64,000 bases of DNA from Ignavibacteriales bacterium (GCA_015709675.1 CP054182.1:1901448-1965447); one strand, 5' to 3'. Shown: positions 26,904 through 36,864, counted from the first letter of the stretch. Made by a program: numbers and translations. The notes: generated by a model not told the origin, from the letters alone.

Positions 26904-27623
26904 TTATTTCTGCTTTTTTTCTTCTTCCTTAAATACTGAATCACTCAGATCGCTGTTAACCTTATAATCTTTATAGGTCACTTTTACACTTCCTTTGGTC
27001 AGTTTGTTCTTCTTATCTTTTTTCTTCTCCCCGTCTTTCGGAGCATCACCGGTAAATCCGCGCGGAATGTTCAGACTTGATACGTCAAAATTAAACTCCA
27101 TGGAAGAGGGAAGAGGAAATTTCTTAAGAAATGCTTCATCATAGGTGAACCTGATCGCAAATGTTCCGGAATTCTTGGTCGTTGATTCAATCTTTCTGAT
27201 GATTGACTGCTCGGTATCAACCCATACCGTGGAGAGAATCACGTTTGAAGAATCTCCAAGGGGAATAACCTTCAGCCGGGCAAGTTTAATGCCGTCAACA
27301 GTTTCTTCCTTTTCATATATGGATGTGTAATTATCCTTCAGAAGGGATGCCGGGGATATGTTAAACCCTTCTCTCGGGAGGAGGGCAAAGCCGTCTGACT
27401 TAATCTTCATCTTGTTAGGCTGTTTGAAATAAAGTTTTCCGGTCACTTTAGGGGTTTTAAGAAACTCAATATCAATATCAACCGTAATGTCAGCGGAATA
27501 ATCCTTGACAGTGTTATATCGGTCCTTTACTTTTTCCAGAATCTTTTGTGCATCCTGTGATTGAAGCGGGAGAATTGAAAAGAGTAAAACAAAAAGTAAC
27601 AGGGTTGTTTTAAAAGTACGCAT
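26904..27623 (-). CDS. LolA-like outer-membrane lipoprotein-sorting protein
   Basis: 239 residues with a signal peptide (LLLFVLLFSILPLQSQ). The body has the pattern of LolA/outer-membrane lipoprotein carrier-like proteins: KVKDRYNTVKDYSADITVDID, GKLYFKQPNKMKIK, a central VWVDTEQSIIRKIE and a conserved-looking ARLKVIPL strand. The tail is Lys-rich. It is last in a leftward operon after an ABC ATPase and permease: its ATG overlaps the permease stop by one base (TGATG), so translation is probably coupled. It may shuttle a lipid or lipoprotein for that transporter. Convergent with the kinase, 12 bp apart. Confidence 0.72.
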   Translation of the reverse strand: MRTFKTTLLLFVLLFSILPLQSQDAQKILEKVKDRYNTVKDYSADITVDIDIEFLKTPKVTGKLYFKQPNKMKIKSDGFALLPREGFNISPASLLKDNYTSIYEKEETVDGIKLARLKVIPLGDSSNVILSTVWVDTEQSIIRKIESTTKNSGTFAIRFTYDEAFLKKFPLPSSMEFNFDVSSLNIPRGFTGDAPKDGEKKKDKKNKLTKGSVKVTYKDYKVNSDLSDSVFKEEEKKQK

Positions 27624-28459
27624 CAGCTTTGTATATCCTTCTTTTTGAAGATATAAAGGGTGATAAGGAAAAATGCGGCAATATGCCCGAGCATTACTGA
27701 AATTGCTGTGCCAAGTTCCGAATAGTCAACCGGCTCGGTGAAGAATATCCGCCATTTGTGCAGATATGCCGTAAACAGATAAGGCCGGATGAAAGCAAAG
27801 AACTCAAGATTAATGCTCTGTAAAATGAGAAACACAATAATGATCGCAAGTGTAGCTACAATCGGCCCGATTGCATTCTCAACCAGCGAAGAGAACATGA
27901 AGCCGAGTGCGGTCACCACACTCATACTCAGGGCGGCATAACCATAGGCAAGCATAAAGCGCCAGACAATATCATCCTTTGCAAAAATGGTTATGGTTTC
28001 ACTTATCACAATCAGTTCTCCCGTTCCGAAGATAATGATGCTCAGGCCGAGACTTATAAGCGCAAGCCACAAGAGAATGATATTTGTGTAAATGATTCCT
28101 GCCAGAAATTTAGATACAATTACTTTAGTACGTGAGACAGGTCTTGTGAGCAGCATTCTGTAAGTACCTGCTGTGGCCTCACCCGCGAGCAAATCACCGG
28201 CAACCAGAGTAATAAGAAACGGAATCTGTAACAGGAGTGCATTCAGGACAAGATTTCCGATGAGATATCCGTTAAGGAAATTCCCCACGAACACGAAATT
28301 CTGCTGAAGGTTCTGTGTCAGGAAATCCAGATACTGCTGCCCGCGAAGCATCAGATCTATCTGAATAACAGGCACCAGCACACCTATGGCAATGAACCCT
28401 ATATATGAGCGCCACTTGCTGAAAATTTTAAATAGTTCGATACGGAGCAGTGTCATCAT
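27623..28459 (-). CDS. ABC-2 type permease
   Basis: 278 residues with six hydrophobic segments and the ABC-2 signature region LVAGDLLAGEATAGTYRMLLTRPVSRTKVIVSKF near residues 85-118, which is typical of NosY/YhhJ-like exporters. It overlaps the ATPase upstream by 4 bp (ATGA) and the LolA-like gene downstream by 1 bp. The transported substrate is unknown. Confidence 0.85.
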   Translation of the reverse strand: MMTLLRIELFKIFSKWRSYIGFIAIGVLVPVIQIDLMLRGQQYLDFLTQNLQQNFVFVGNFLNGYLIGNLVLNALLLQIPFLITLVAGDLLAGEATAGTYRMLLTRPVSRTKVIVSKFLAGIIYTNIILLWLALISLGLSIIIFGTGELIVISETITIFAKDDIVWRFMLAYGYAALSMSVVTALGFMFSSLVENAIGPIVATLAIIIVFLILQSINLEFFAFIRPYLFTAYLHKWRIFFTEPVDYSELGTAISVMLGHIAAFFLITLYIFKKKDIQS

Positions 28460-29379
28460 TTTGCTGATACCTCCGTAAGTTTTAAGAAATACTCCTCAAG
28501 GGATTTCCTCGGACTGATTTCAGAAACCGCCAGACCGTTTTCAATAAATGCTTTGTTAATCGGGGCTATATCCTCCTTGCTGCTTCTGAGCAGGATTTTA
28601 TCGATTGTTATCGAATCAATCGGTACTGAGGGAAACTTATCCCGTAAAATATTTTCTGCTTTCACTACATCATCCACTTCAAAAACAACATTAAGATGAG
28701 TGGCGTCAAGAAGATCCTGAACCGCTCCTTCAATCACGGTAGTCCCTTTATTCAGGATAACCATACGGTTGGCAACTAATTCCACTTCATAAAGAATATG
28801 CGATGAAAGGAAAATGGTTTTCTTTTTATCACGGCTGAGGTGGATGATTAAATCACGGATTTCTTTCATCCCCTGAGGGTCAAGCCCTGTAGTGGGTTCA
28901 TCAAGGATAATCAGGTCAGGATCATGCAGGAGTGCCTGAGCGATGCCGAGCCTCTGCTTCATTCCGTGTGAATAGGTTTTTACTTTGCTTTTGTATCTTT
29001 TTTCCAGCCCGACCAGTTCCAGGATTTCCATGATTCTCTTTTTAGATGTATCACAGCCGGATATACTGCCGAGTATTTCAAGGTTACGGTAAGCTGAGAG
29101 ATAGCCGTAAAAATCCGGCTTCTCAACAATGGCTCCGATTCTTCTGAGAATCTCGTTCCGGTGTGTTTCGAGCGGAAGACCAAACAGCTTTATTGTTCCG
29201 CGGGTTGGTCTGATGAGGGAAAGAAGCATCCGGATTGTTGTGCTTTTACCGGCTCCGTTAGGGCCGAGGAATCCGAATACATCCCCCTTATATACATTTA
29301 AGGTGAGGTTATTCACCGCGGTCAGCTCTTTAAATTCTTTGCTGAGCCCGCTTACTTCAATTATTTTTTCGTTATCCAA
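28456..29379 (-). CDS. ABC transporter ATP-binding protein
   Basis: 307 residues: Walker A GPNGAGKST, Q-loop region, signature SHGMKQRLGIAQ, Walker B LIILDEPTTGLDP, switch His in FLSSH. The ~70-residue C-terminal extension is as in CcmA/NatA-type ATPases that pair with ABC-2 permeases. First gene of the three-gene exporter operon. Confidence 0.92.
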   Translation of the reverse strand: MDNEKIIEVSGLSKEFKELTAVNNLTLNVYKGDVFGFLGPNGAGKSTTIRMLLSLIRPTRGTIKLFGLPLETHRNEILRRIGAIVEKPDFYGYLSAYRNLEILGSISGCDTSKKRIMEILELVGLEKRYKSKVKTYSHGMKQRLGIAQALLHDPDLIILDEPTTGLDPQGMKEIRDLIIHLSRDKKKTIFLSSHILYEVELVANRMVILNKGTTVIEGAVQDLLDATHLNVVFEVDDVVKAENILRDKFPSVPIDSITIDKILLRSSKEDIAPINKAFIENGLAVSEISPRKSLEEYFLKLTEVSAK

Positions 29380-29414
29380 GTTCTGATTTTGCCTTTACTG
29401 CTTATCTAAACCTT

Positions 29415-29445
29415 CCGGATAACTGATTAGTTCAGTTTTATCCGG
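29415..29445 (-). terminator. Hairpin at the 3' end of the outer-membrane protein gene
   Basis: CCGGATAACTGA / TCAGTTTTATCCGG stem with a 2-nt bulge, overlapping the stop codon of the leftward gene at 29438. There is no T-run, so it may be a weak terminator or an attenuator before the ABC operon. Confidence 0.4.
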
Positions 29446-30334
29446 GGAAATCTACCGTGAATCCAATGCCTAACCGGCTGACCCGCTGAGCATAATATTC
29501 ACTAAAAACATCGTTTCCGGTAAAATAGGAGAGGTAAAAGAGGACTCCTTTTTCGCTCCATCTGCCAAACTTAACCCCCGCCTGCGCCTGGGTTGAAAGA
29601 GTGTATTTTGGCAATCCGGTAATATTGGTATTCAAAATCAGAAAAAAATTAACCGGCTGGTTCATGAATGTGCCAAACAGTTCCGGATGATGATATTCGG
29701 CTCCTGCGATAAATGAAGCTCTTTTCAGTTCATCAGGTCTCCTGAGCACAGAATAGCTTCCGCCGCCGTAATAGCGCACCTGAGCCGGGGAATAATCTAT
29801 AACAGGGGCATAAATAACTTCTGCAAAATCGCGGGTGTAGGGAATCGGGAGCCGGTTTTCCTTCCACCAGAGCGTGCTCATATCAAAAGCGCCATCCACA
29901 AGGTGCGCGCTGTTATGAATGTACCGGAAGCGCCAGTAGTCGGTGTTTTTGCCGCGAGGTATCCGGTAAGTCACATTTCCTCCGAAAAAGCCGTCAATTG
30001 CATCAATCTGAAGCCTGTATCCCTTATAGCTGGTTGAGTAGGCATAAGCCATGAATTCCGCCCCGGCTGAAATAAAGCCCTCTCCTCCAAAAGGCTTGTG
30101 ATAACCCAGAATGTCAATCGAGTTTCCCATATCCACTTTGAGATTAGAGGTGGCAAAGTAATAAAGCACCCCCATCTTTGCTTCCTGAGCGTTTCCTCTG
30201 AGCGGAAGAAAATTCAGTCCTTCGGGGAGCAGCACCCAGCCTTTTTCAGGAGTCTGGGCCTCTGTCCGGAAGAATGAGAGAGCCAGGAGTAATAGTAGTA
30301 CACTTTTTAACGGAACCGGGGGGAGTAATGTCAT
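29438..30334 (-). CDS. DUF1207-like outer-membrane protein
   Basis: 298 residues with a signal peptide ending near FRTEAQ. The body alternates short beta strands (YRLQIDAIDGFFGGNVTYRI, FWRFRYIHNSAHLVDGAF), contains the phrase WVLLPEGLNFLPLRGNAQEAKMG near the mature N-terminus, and ends in RLGIGFTVDFPG, a barrel-like end. I think it belongs to the DUF1207 group of outer-membrane proteins, but the assignment is from memory of the N-terminal pattern. It is divergent from metG by about 70 bp and separated from the ABC operon by a hairpin. Confidence 0.65.
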   Translation of the reverse strand: MTLLPPVPLKSVLLLLLALSFFRTEAQTPEKGWVLLPEGLNFLPLRGNAQEAKMGVLYYFATSNLKVDMGNSIDILGYHKPFGGEGFISAGAEFMAYAYSTSYKGYRLQIDAIDGFFGGNVTYRIPRGKNTDYWRFRYIHNSAHLVDGAFDMSTLWWKENRLPIPYTRDFAEVIYAPVIDYSPAQVRYYGGGSYSVLRRPDELKRASFIAGAEYHHPELFGTFMNQPVNFFLILNTNITGLPKYTLSTQAQAGVKFGRWSEKGVLFYLSYFTGNDVFSEYYAQRVSRLGIGFTVDFPG

Positions 30335-30407
30335 ATAGCGGCGGAAAATCCTGTCCTGATTTCTGGTTATATTTAAAATTTGGAATTCGAAAATTACGGA
30401 ATTACGC

Positions 30408-32450
30408 TTGAACGGTGAAAAAATACTGGTAACTGCCGCTCTTCCTTATGCCAACGGAAAAATACACCTTGGGCATCTGGGGGGGGCATACCTTCCTGCT
30501 GATATATTTGTACGCTACAAACGCCTTACAGGGGCAGATGTCCTTTTTATCTGCGGCTCTGATGAACATGGCGTGCCCATCACTATTACAGCCGATAAAG
30601 AAGGCGTTAAGCCGAAAGTTATTATTGACCGTTTTCATTACGCCAACAAAGAAGCATTTGAAAAATTCGGGATGGATTTTGATATCTACTCCCGCACCAG
30701 CATCGAAAAACATCATCAGGTCGCAAAAGAGTTTTTTCTGGAGTATCATAAAAACGGACTTCTGAGTGAACGCAAAACCCAGCAGTTCTATGATGAAAAA
30801 GCCGGGATGTTCCTTCCTGACCGCTATGTTGAAGGAGTCTGCCCCAACTGCGGCTACGAAAGTGCCAGAAGCGATGAATGTGAAAATTGCGGCGCTTTGT
30901 ATGACCCCAATACTCTGATTAATCCTGTTTCAAAGATAACCGGTGAACGTCCGGTGCTGAAGGAAACATCTCACTGGTATTTCCCTCTGGAAAAGTTTCA
31001 GGAGCGGCTGGAGTCATATATAAAAGAATCAGACGAAAAATACGGCTGGAAAGAAAATGTTCTCCAATATTGCCGGGGATGGCTCAAAGGCGGACTGAGG
31101 GAAAGAGCATATACACGCGATCTGGACTGGGGTGTGGCAGTTCCCCTTGAAAACTCCCAGGGCAAAGTGCTTTACGTTTGGTTTGAAGCCGTGCTGGGTT
31201 ATATCTCTGCCACCATGCAGCTATCAGAAGACCGAGGCACTCCTGATCTCTGGAAAGAATACTGGCAGAATCCGGACACCAAATACACTGCCTTTATAGG
31301 AAAGGATAATGTAGTCTTTCACACCATCATCTTCCCCGCGATGCTGATGGCATGGAATGATGTCCACTCGGATAAATATATACTGCCGGCGAACGTTCCA
31401 GCGAACGAGTTCTTGAATTACGAATCAAAAAAGTTTTCAAAGAGCCGCGGATGGGGAGTTGAACTTGAAGAATTCCTCGCTGATTTCAGCGCCGACTCAC
31501 TTCGCTATGCGCTTGCCCTTTCGCTGCCTGAAGCACGTGATACTGATTTCCTCTGGAAGGATTTCCAGGCACGGCATAATAACGAACTTTCTGATATACT
31601 CGGGAATCTGGTTAACAGAACCCTCACCTTCATTCATAAAAACTTTGAAGGTAAACTTCCCGCGCCGGGTGAACTGAATGATCGTGACAGGGAAATCCTT
31701 GCCGTTGCCGCCGGTTACCCTCAGAAGATTTCTGACCTTATAGAGCGTTACCGGCTAAAAGATGCAGCGCTTGAGATGATGAATCTGGCCCGGATTACGA
31801 ATAAATATTTCAATGATTCGGAACCCTGGAAAACGGTAAAGTCTGATAGAACCGCCTGCGGTACAACGCTCTTTGTCAGTTCAAAACTTATTCTCACCAT
31901 AGCCGAGATTTTCAGTCCTGTTATACCGGAAATTGCCAAACGGATTTTTGAATTCTATAGCGCAAAACCGGTCGTCTGGTCTGCCTGCGGAGATTTCCCC
32001 CTTGAGCCAGGTCTTGAACTGAAAACCCCGGAAATTTTATTTAAGAAGATTGAGGACTCCCAGTTGGATAAATATCTCAGCCAGCTAACTCCAAAAGATG
32101 AAACACCGGCACTGCCGGAAGATCCTGAAATCACCATTGATGATTTCAGCAAGGTTAAACTGAGAACCGCAAAAGTGCTTGAGGCGGAAAATGTGCCCAA
32201 GAGTGAAAAACTTCTTAAACTGCAGGTAGAGGTGGGGGGAGTTAAACGACAGATTGTTTCCGGGATTGCAAAATATTACAAACCGGAAGAACTCATTGGT
32301 AAAAGCGTGGTGATTGTTGCTAATCTGAAGCCGGCCAAACTGATGGGACTTGAATCACGGGGGATGATTCTTGCTGTTGAAAATGAGGAGGGAAAACTCG
32401 ATGTTGTGGAGACAGCTAAAAATATTAAATCAGGTACCATCGTAAAATAA
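30408..32450 (+). CDS. metG: Methionyl-tRNA synthetase
   Basis: 680 residues charging tRNA-Met in the cytoplasm. HIGH-type motif HLGHLGGAYLPADI near the N-terminus; zinc knuckle CPNCGYESARSDECENC; KMSKS equivalent KKFSKSRGWG; and a C-terminal EMAP/Trbp-like tRNA-binding domain (from about residue 580, DFSKVKLRTAKVLEAENVPK) as in dimeric MetG. The start is a TTG: the only in-frame codons between the upstream stop (30357) and the conserved KILVTAALPYANG are this TTG and non-start codons, and no ATG or GTG is available. It is followed 11 bp later by the subtilisin gene. Confidence 0.96.
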   Translation: MNGEKILVTAALPYANGKIHLGHLGGAYLPADIFVRYKRLTGADVLFICGSDEHGVPITITADKEGVKPKVIIDRFHYANKEAFEKFGMDFDIYSRTSIEKHHQVAKEFFLEYHKNGLLSERKTQQFYDEKAGMFLPDRYVEGVCPNCGYESARSDECENCGALYDPNTLINPVSKITGERPVLKETSHWYFPLEKFQERLESYIKESDEKYGWKENVLQYCRGWLKGGLRERAYTRDLDWGVAVPLENSQGKVLYVWFEAVLGYISATMQLSEDRGTPDLWKEYWQNPDTKYTAFIGKDNVVFHTIIFPAMLMAWNDVHSDKYILPANVPANEFLNYESKKFSKSRGWGVELEEFLADFSADSLRYALALSLPEARDTDFLWKDFQARHNNELSDILGNLVNRTLTFIHKNFEGKLPAPGELNDRDREILAVAAGYPQKISDLIERYRLKDAALEMMNLARITNKYFNDSEPWKTVKSDRTACGTTLFVSSKLILTIAEIFSPVIPEIAKRIFEFYSAKPVVWSACGDFPLEPGLELKTPEILFKKIEDSQLDKYLSQLTPKDETPALPEDPEITIDDFSKVKLRTAKVLEAENVPKSEKLLKLQVEVGGVKRQIVSGIAKYYKPEELIGKSVVIVANLKPAKLMGLESRGMILAVENEEGKLDVVETAKNIKSGTIVK

Positions 32451-32461
32451 AGGATCCGGAA

Positions 32462-34483
32462 ATGAAGAACAGATTTTGGATTGTTCTTTCAGTCATACTG
32501 CTCACCTCTGCACTTGCCGCGCAGCAGGGAAGCGAAAAACTAACCCCCGGCATGAAAGCCCGTATTGCTGATAACAGCCCCGGCACAAGCCATCTTGTCT
32601 GGATTTATTTTACTGATAAAGGAGATATATCCGTCTTTAAGCAGGGGGACTATACTCCTGTTTCCCCGAAATCTCTTGAACGGAGAAAAAAAGTAACCGC
32701 GCCAGGCACGCTTCCTTATGATGAAAGCGATCTGCCGGTGAATTCACTCTATATAAGCCGTCTTGAGCAGAGCGGAATTCAGATTAAGCATATCAGCCGC
32801 TGGTTTAACGCGGTATCCGCTTATGCCACTGCCGCTCAGCTTCAGTATATACAATCGCTTCCGTTTGTGAAACTTGCGGATCCTGTAGCTCTTCTGAAAA
32901 AACCAGCACGCATCCAGGAAGATGAACCCGTTTCATTATTGAAACAGCCGGATGGAGTGTATGTGTTCAATTACGGCAATTCATTCGCTCAGCTGAACCA
33001 GATAAAAGTTCCGGAAGTGCACAACCTCGGCATCACCGGCCAGGGTGTTACCATCGCGGTTATGGATGCCGGTTTTAACCGTCTGTCGCACGAATCATTT
33101 AATACGATGAATATCATTGCCAAATGGGACTTCGTAAACAATGACCCCGGCGTCGGGGACTCAACGGATATGGGCTACGGCGGACACGGCACACAGACGC
33201 TCTCAACCATCGGCGGATTTAAGGAGGGACAGCTGATCGGTCCGGCATTCTCATCAGCATATATACTGGCGAAAACTGAAAACACCGACTCCGAAACTCC
33301 TATAGAGGAAGATAACTGGATAGCCGCTGCCGAATGGGCTGACAGTATCGGTGCGGACGTCTTCTCCACGTCGCTTGGGTATATCGGTTTTGATGCACCT
33401 TACCCTTCATACACCTGGCAGAGTATGGACGGCAACACAGCGCGCATTACCATAGGTGCAGATCTTGCAGTTAAAAAAGGAATTGTAGTGCTGAACAGTG
33501 CCGGCAATGAAGGATTTCATTCAACACAGAATACACTTGGTGCTCCTTCAGACGGAGACAGTGTTATAGCAGTCGGAGCAGTCGGAAGCACAGGCAACCG
33601 CTCCTCTTTCAGCAGTGTTGGCAACACCGTTGACGGACGCACCAAACCGGATATCATGGCCAGAGGAAGTTCGGTAACCGTGGCTTCTACATCTTCAAAT
33701 ACCGGATATACAACTTCAAGCGGCACATCGTTTAGCTGCCCTCTGGCAGCAGGTGTTGCTGCGCTGGTGCTCTCAGCGAACCCTACGCTCACCCCGATGC
33801 AGGTACGTGATGCTCTCAGAAATACTGCATCCAACGCTGCTGCGCCTAACCGTGAAATGGGTTGGGGTATAGTGAATGCTCTCTCCGCAATATCCTATTT
33901 TGTTACTCCGGTTGAAGGCTGGAGCATGCGAGCTTCATATATATCAGGCCGGCTGAACCTGGAATGGCAGACCACATCAGAAAGTAATAACTATGGTTTT
34001 GAACCGGAGTATTCGTTTGACCGTCTGAACTGGCAGTCCGCAGGATTTGTTGAGGGTGCCGGAACGACCATGCAGGCGAGAGTTTATAATTTTTCCATTC
34101 TGCTGAACACCACAGCATCAAAAATCTTTGTAAGAATAAAGCAGATTGATCTTGGCGGCTCATTCCGCTATATGAACGAAATAGAGATTGATAATATCCT
34201 TCCGGCTGAGTTTGCTCTGCTCCAGAATTATCCGAATCCGTTTAATCCCTCAACCCGGATGAAGGCGGATATTCCAGAGGCGGGAAACCTGAATATTGAG
34301 ATCTATACCGTGACAGGTGAACGTGCAATGGTTCTCTTTAACGGAGCAGTTGCCCCGGGACAGTTCTCAGCTGACTTTACCCCTGCCGACCTTCCCGCAG
34401 GCATCTATCTCGCAAGAGCGGTATTTCAGGGAGTCTCAGGCCAAAAGGTAAGTCAGACAACAAAAATGACGTACTTAAAATAG
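32462..34483 (+). CDS. Subtilisin-like (S8) protease with T9SS sorting domain
   Basis: 673 residues. Signal peptide (VLSVILLTSALAAQ), an inhibitor-like propeptide (about 30-140), then the S8 catalytic domain: Asp in VTIAVMDAGF, His in GYGGHGTQT, the oxyanion Asn region NSAGNEG and Ser in SSGTSFSCPLAAG. A linker domain (about 485-580) precedes a C-terminal type A sorting domain of ~85 residues with LLQNYPNPFNPSTRM and LPAGIYLARAVF, ending TYLK. Such C-terminal domains direct secretion through the type IX system and are normally removed. The gene follows metG closely but ends in its own strong terminator. Confidence 0.93.
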   Translation: MKNRFWIVLSVILLTSALAAQQGSEKLTPGMKARIADNSPGTSHLVWIYFTDKGDISVFKQGDYTPVSPKSLERRKKVTAPGTLPYDESDLPVNSLYISRLEQSGIQIKHISRWFNAVSAYATAAQLQYIQSLPFVKLADPVALLKKPARIQEDEPVSLLKQPDGVYVFNYGNSFAQLNQIKVPEVHNLGITGQGVTIAVMDAGFNRLSHESFNTMNIIAKWDFVNNDPGVGDSTDMGYGGHGTQTLSTIGGFKEGQLIGPAFSSAYILAKTENTDSETPIEEDNWIAAAEWADSIGADVFSTSLGYIGFDAPYPSYTWQSMDGNTARITIGADLAVKKGIVVLNSAGNEGFHSTQNTLGAPSDGDSVIAVGAVGSTGNRSSFSSVGNTVDGRTKPDIMARGSSVTVASTSSNTGYTTSSGTSFSCPLAAGVAALVLSANPTLTPMQVRDALRNTASNAAAPNREMGWGIVNALSAISYFVTPVEGWSMRASYISGRLNLEWQTTSESNNYGFEPEYSFDRLNWQSAGFVEGAGTTMQARVYNFSILLNTTASKIFVRIKQIDLGGSFRYMNEIEIDNILPAEFALLQNYPNPFNPSTRMKADIPEAGNLNIEIYTVTGERAMVLFNGAVAPGQFSADFTPADLPAGIYLARAVFQGVSGQKVSQTTKMTYLK

Positions 34484-34505
34484 ACAGCTTTCGCTACAAA
34501 ATTGA

Positions 34506-34542
34506 GGGAGGAGAATTTTCAAAAATTCTCCTCCCTTTTTTT
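34506..34542 (+). terminator. Rho-independent terminator of the subtilisin gene
   Basis: GGGAGGAGAATTTT / AAAATTCTCCTCCC near-perfect stem with a minimal loop, followed by TTTTTTT. Confidence 0.92.
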
Positions 34543-34720
34543 ATTTGTTGCGTCCTGCTGGGTCAAAATCTGAGATCCTGTTCTTAGAAGCCATTTTGTG
34601 ACGATCCAGGACTTCCCCTGCGATTTTTTCATCATCTGGTGTCAGCCCCGGGGGGAGTAATAATGGATGCCCTTTTAAATCCTCCTCCTGGGGATGAATC
34701 CGGATCCAAAATCCTTGTTT
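34541..34720 (-). pseudogene. Possible small gene or gene remnant (59 open codons)
   Basis: Stop-to-stop open frame on the minus strand within the 380-bp gap. It reads with a balanced, protein-like composition (for example GHPLLLPPGLTPDDEKIAGE and KNRISDFDPAGRNK) but has no ATG, GTG or TTG near its beginning, only an internal ATG. It could be the 3' end of a decayed gene, or chance. No family recognised. Confidence 0.25.
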
Positions 34721-34763
34721 TTAAGCCAAAATCGCAGACTTTTACAATATTTTGTCCCCTCAG

Positions 34764-34795
34764 ATTCATAATTCATACTTTATAATTCATAATTC
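34764..34795. repeat. AT-rich short-period repeat (TTCATAATTCATAC type)
   Basis: Tandem 7-9 bp variants of ATTCATAATTCATACTTTATAATTC upstream of the peptidylprolyl isomerase gene, matching motifs at 40141, 42594, 42994, 45535 and 51130. Confidence 0.65.
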
Positions 34796-34878
34796 TTTTG
34801 CATTGTTTTAATACCCCTTTTTGAGGCATATTTGAGTTTGTACTTTTTTAAGATTCACACATTTTGGAGAACCATACG

Positions 34879-36864
34879 ATGCCCAAGTTAAAAAGATTCA
34901 TTTTCCTCGTTTTGTCAGGAATCATCCTTTACGGCTGCTCCCCTGAACACTCGAAGATTGTCGTAGCGACATACGGTGATTCTCAGATAACCATGGCTGA
35001 ATTCGAAAAAGCGTACGCCAAAAATTCCGGCGGTACCGATAAGGCAAAGGATGATTCCCTTGCCGCTTACAAAAACTTCCTCGATCTCTACGTTAACTTC
35101 AGCATGAAGCTGAAGGATGCCGGAAGAAGAGGGTATGATGCTGATAAGGAAATGCAGGCCGAACTGCTCGACTATAAAAAGAAAGTCGGCGTTACGTATA
35201 TTCAGGAGAAGCTCCTGATTGAACCGAAACTGCTCGAGCTCTATAATATGAGAAAAACCGAGTATAAAGTCAGTCACATTATGATCCGTCCTGACAGCAC
35301 CGGTGATGAAGCAGCCCGCAAAAAAGCTGAAGAAGTGATAGCAAAATACCGCGCAGGTCAGTCCTTTGAGACTCTTGCTGAAGAATATTCTGACGACACA
35401 TATTCCAAAAAACAGGGAGGAGATATATATTATATCACCGCCGGAACCATCATCCCGGAGTTTGAAGATCCTGTGTATGAAACAAAAGTCGGCGAGATTT
35501 ATCCCTCAGCAGTGAAAACCAAATATGGTTATCATATAATTAAAGTTACCGAGATTCGTGAGAGAATTCCGCAGGTTAAAGCAAGCCACATTATGGTTGA
35601 TTTTTTTGATGCTGACGGCAATGCAGATTCAGCTGCAGCAAAAGCCAAAATTGACAGTATCTATCAGCTCGTGTTAAACGGTGCTGATTTTGCTGAACTG
35701 GCACGCCAGCACTCTGAAGATCAGGGAACTGCCCGCAACGGCGGTGATCTCGGATTCTTTGAAAGAAGAATGATGGTTAAAGAGTTTGATGAAACTGCTT
35801 TTAACCTTCTCCCGGGCCAGGTTTCAAATGTTGTTAAAACCGGTTACGGATACCACATTATTACGGTAACTGAACGCAAACCTTACCCCACATTTGAAGA
35901 GGATAAGGAAAATCTGAAACGCATTTACAAGAATACACGCTATGAGCGTGACTACAGCAAACTGATTGCTGACCTGAAAGTGAAATATAACTATACGGTT
36001 AATGAAGCGGTAGTCGACGAAGTTGCCAAAAAAGCAGACAGCACCCGCGTTAATGATGAATTCCGCAATGCTGACTGGCCGGAACTGAAAGCCAAGCCGA
36101 TTCTCAGCTTCGGTACCATTCAGGTTTCTGTAAATGAATTCATGGAAACTCTTATGCCGCTGCCTGAGTTTGCCAACCGCCTGATCAACCGCCTTCTGAT
36201 AGAAGAAGGGCTCAGAAAATTCAGCGGTGACCGTGTTATTGAAATTGATGCTCTTAATCTTGAGCAGACCAACAGTGATTTTGCCGATCTGATGGCTGAC
36301 TATAAAAATGGTATATATATCTTTAAACTGCAGGATCAGGAAGTCTGGAGCAAGATCGAACTTGACAGCACCCGCCTTTATGCATTCTGGGAGAAATCAC
36401 GCGATAAATACCGTTTTGAAAACCGTGTTGAGTTCGCTGAAATCTTTTCAAAGTCTGACTCGGTTATCAGCGTTTATCATCAGATGCTGAAGAACGGCGA
36501 GAACTTTGACTCGCTGGCGGCTAAGTTTACCGAACGCCCCGGTTTTAAGGAGAAAGCTGGCAGATTCCAGCTGCTGAACGTGAACTCATCACAGCAGTCA
36601 ACTGAAGCCTGGAAGCTTTCTAATGAGGGCGAATTCAGTGCACCATTCCAGGTTACTGGCGGCTACTCGATTGTTAAGCTGATCAGAAAAGATCCTGCAC
36701 GTGAAAAAACCTTTGAAGAAGCCCGTGCCGAAGTAAGCGGCGCTTTCCAGGAAGAAGAAAGCAAGCGTCTTGAGAGAAGTTATATTGAATCTCTTGAAAA
36801 AGATTTTAAACCGGTTAAACACTACGAAAAACTTGAATCTGCATTCAAAGGCAGTACTAACTAA
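34879..36864 (+). CDS. Lipoprotein peptidylprolyl isomerase with two parvulin domains
   Basis: 661 residues from the ATG at 34879, chosen over the in-frame TTG at 34864 because a GGAGA Shine-Dalgarno lies 8 nt before it and the signal peptide then starts cleanly. Lipobox ILYGC gives Cys near residue 20. SurA-type chaperone N-domain, then two parvulin-type rotamase domains (about 125-235 VSHIMIRPD...GYHIIKVTE, and 240-350 ASHIMVDFF...GGDLGFFERRMM...GYHIITVTE), then a ~300-residue C-terminal region including a third, degenerate rotamase-like part (FENRVEFAEIFSKSDSVISV). Likely a periplasmic folding factor for outer-membrane proteins, tethered to a membrane. It overlaps the next gene. Confidence 0.88.
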   Translation: MPKLKRFIFLVLSGIILYGCSPEHSKIVVATYGDSQITMAEFEKAYAKNSGGTDKAKDDSLAAYKNFLDLYVNFSMKLKDAGRRGYDADKEMQAELLDYKKKVGVTYIQEKLLIEPKLLELYNMRKTEYKVSHIMIRPDSTGDEAARKKAEEVIAKYRAGQSFETLAEEYSDDTYSKKQGGDIYYITAGTIIPEFEDPVYETKVGEIYPSAVKTKYGYHIIKVTEIRERIPQVKASHIMVDFFDADGNADSAAAKAKIDSIYQLVLNGADFAELARQHSEDQGTARNGGDLGFFERRMMVKEFDETAFNLLPGQVSNVVKTGYGYHIITVTERKPYPTFEEDKENLKRIYKNTRYERDYSKLIADLKVKYNYTVNEAVVDEVAKKADSTRVNDEFRNADWPELKAKPILSFGTIQVSVNEFMETLMPLPEFANRLINRLLIEEGLRKFSGDRVIEIDALNLEQTNSDFADLMADYKNGIYIFKLQDQEVWSKIELDSTRLYAFWEKSRDKYRFENRVEFAEIFSKSDSVISVYHQMLKNGENFDSLAAKFTERPGFKEKAGRFQLLNVNSSQQSTEAWKLSNEGEFSAPFQVTGGYSIVKLIRKDPAREKTFEEARAEVSGAFQEEESKRLERSYIESLEKDFKPVKHYEKLESAFKGSTN

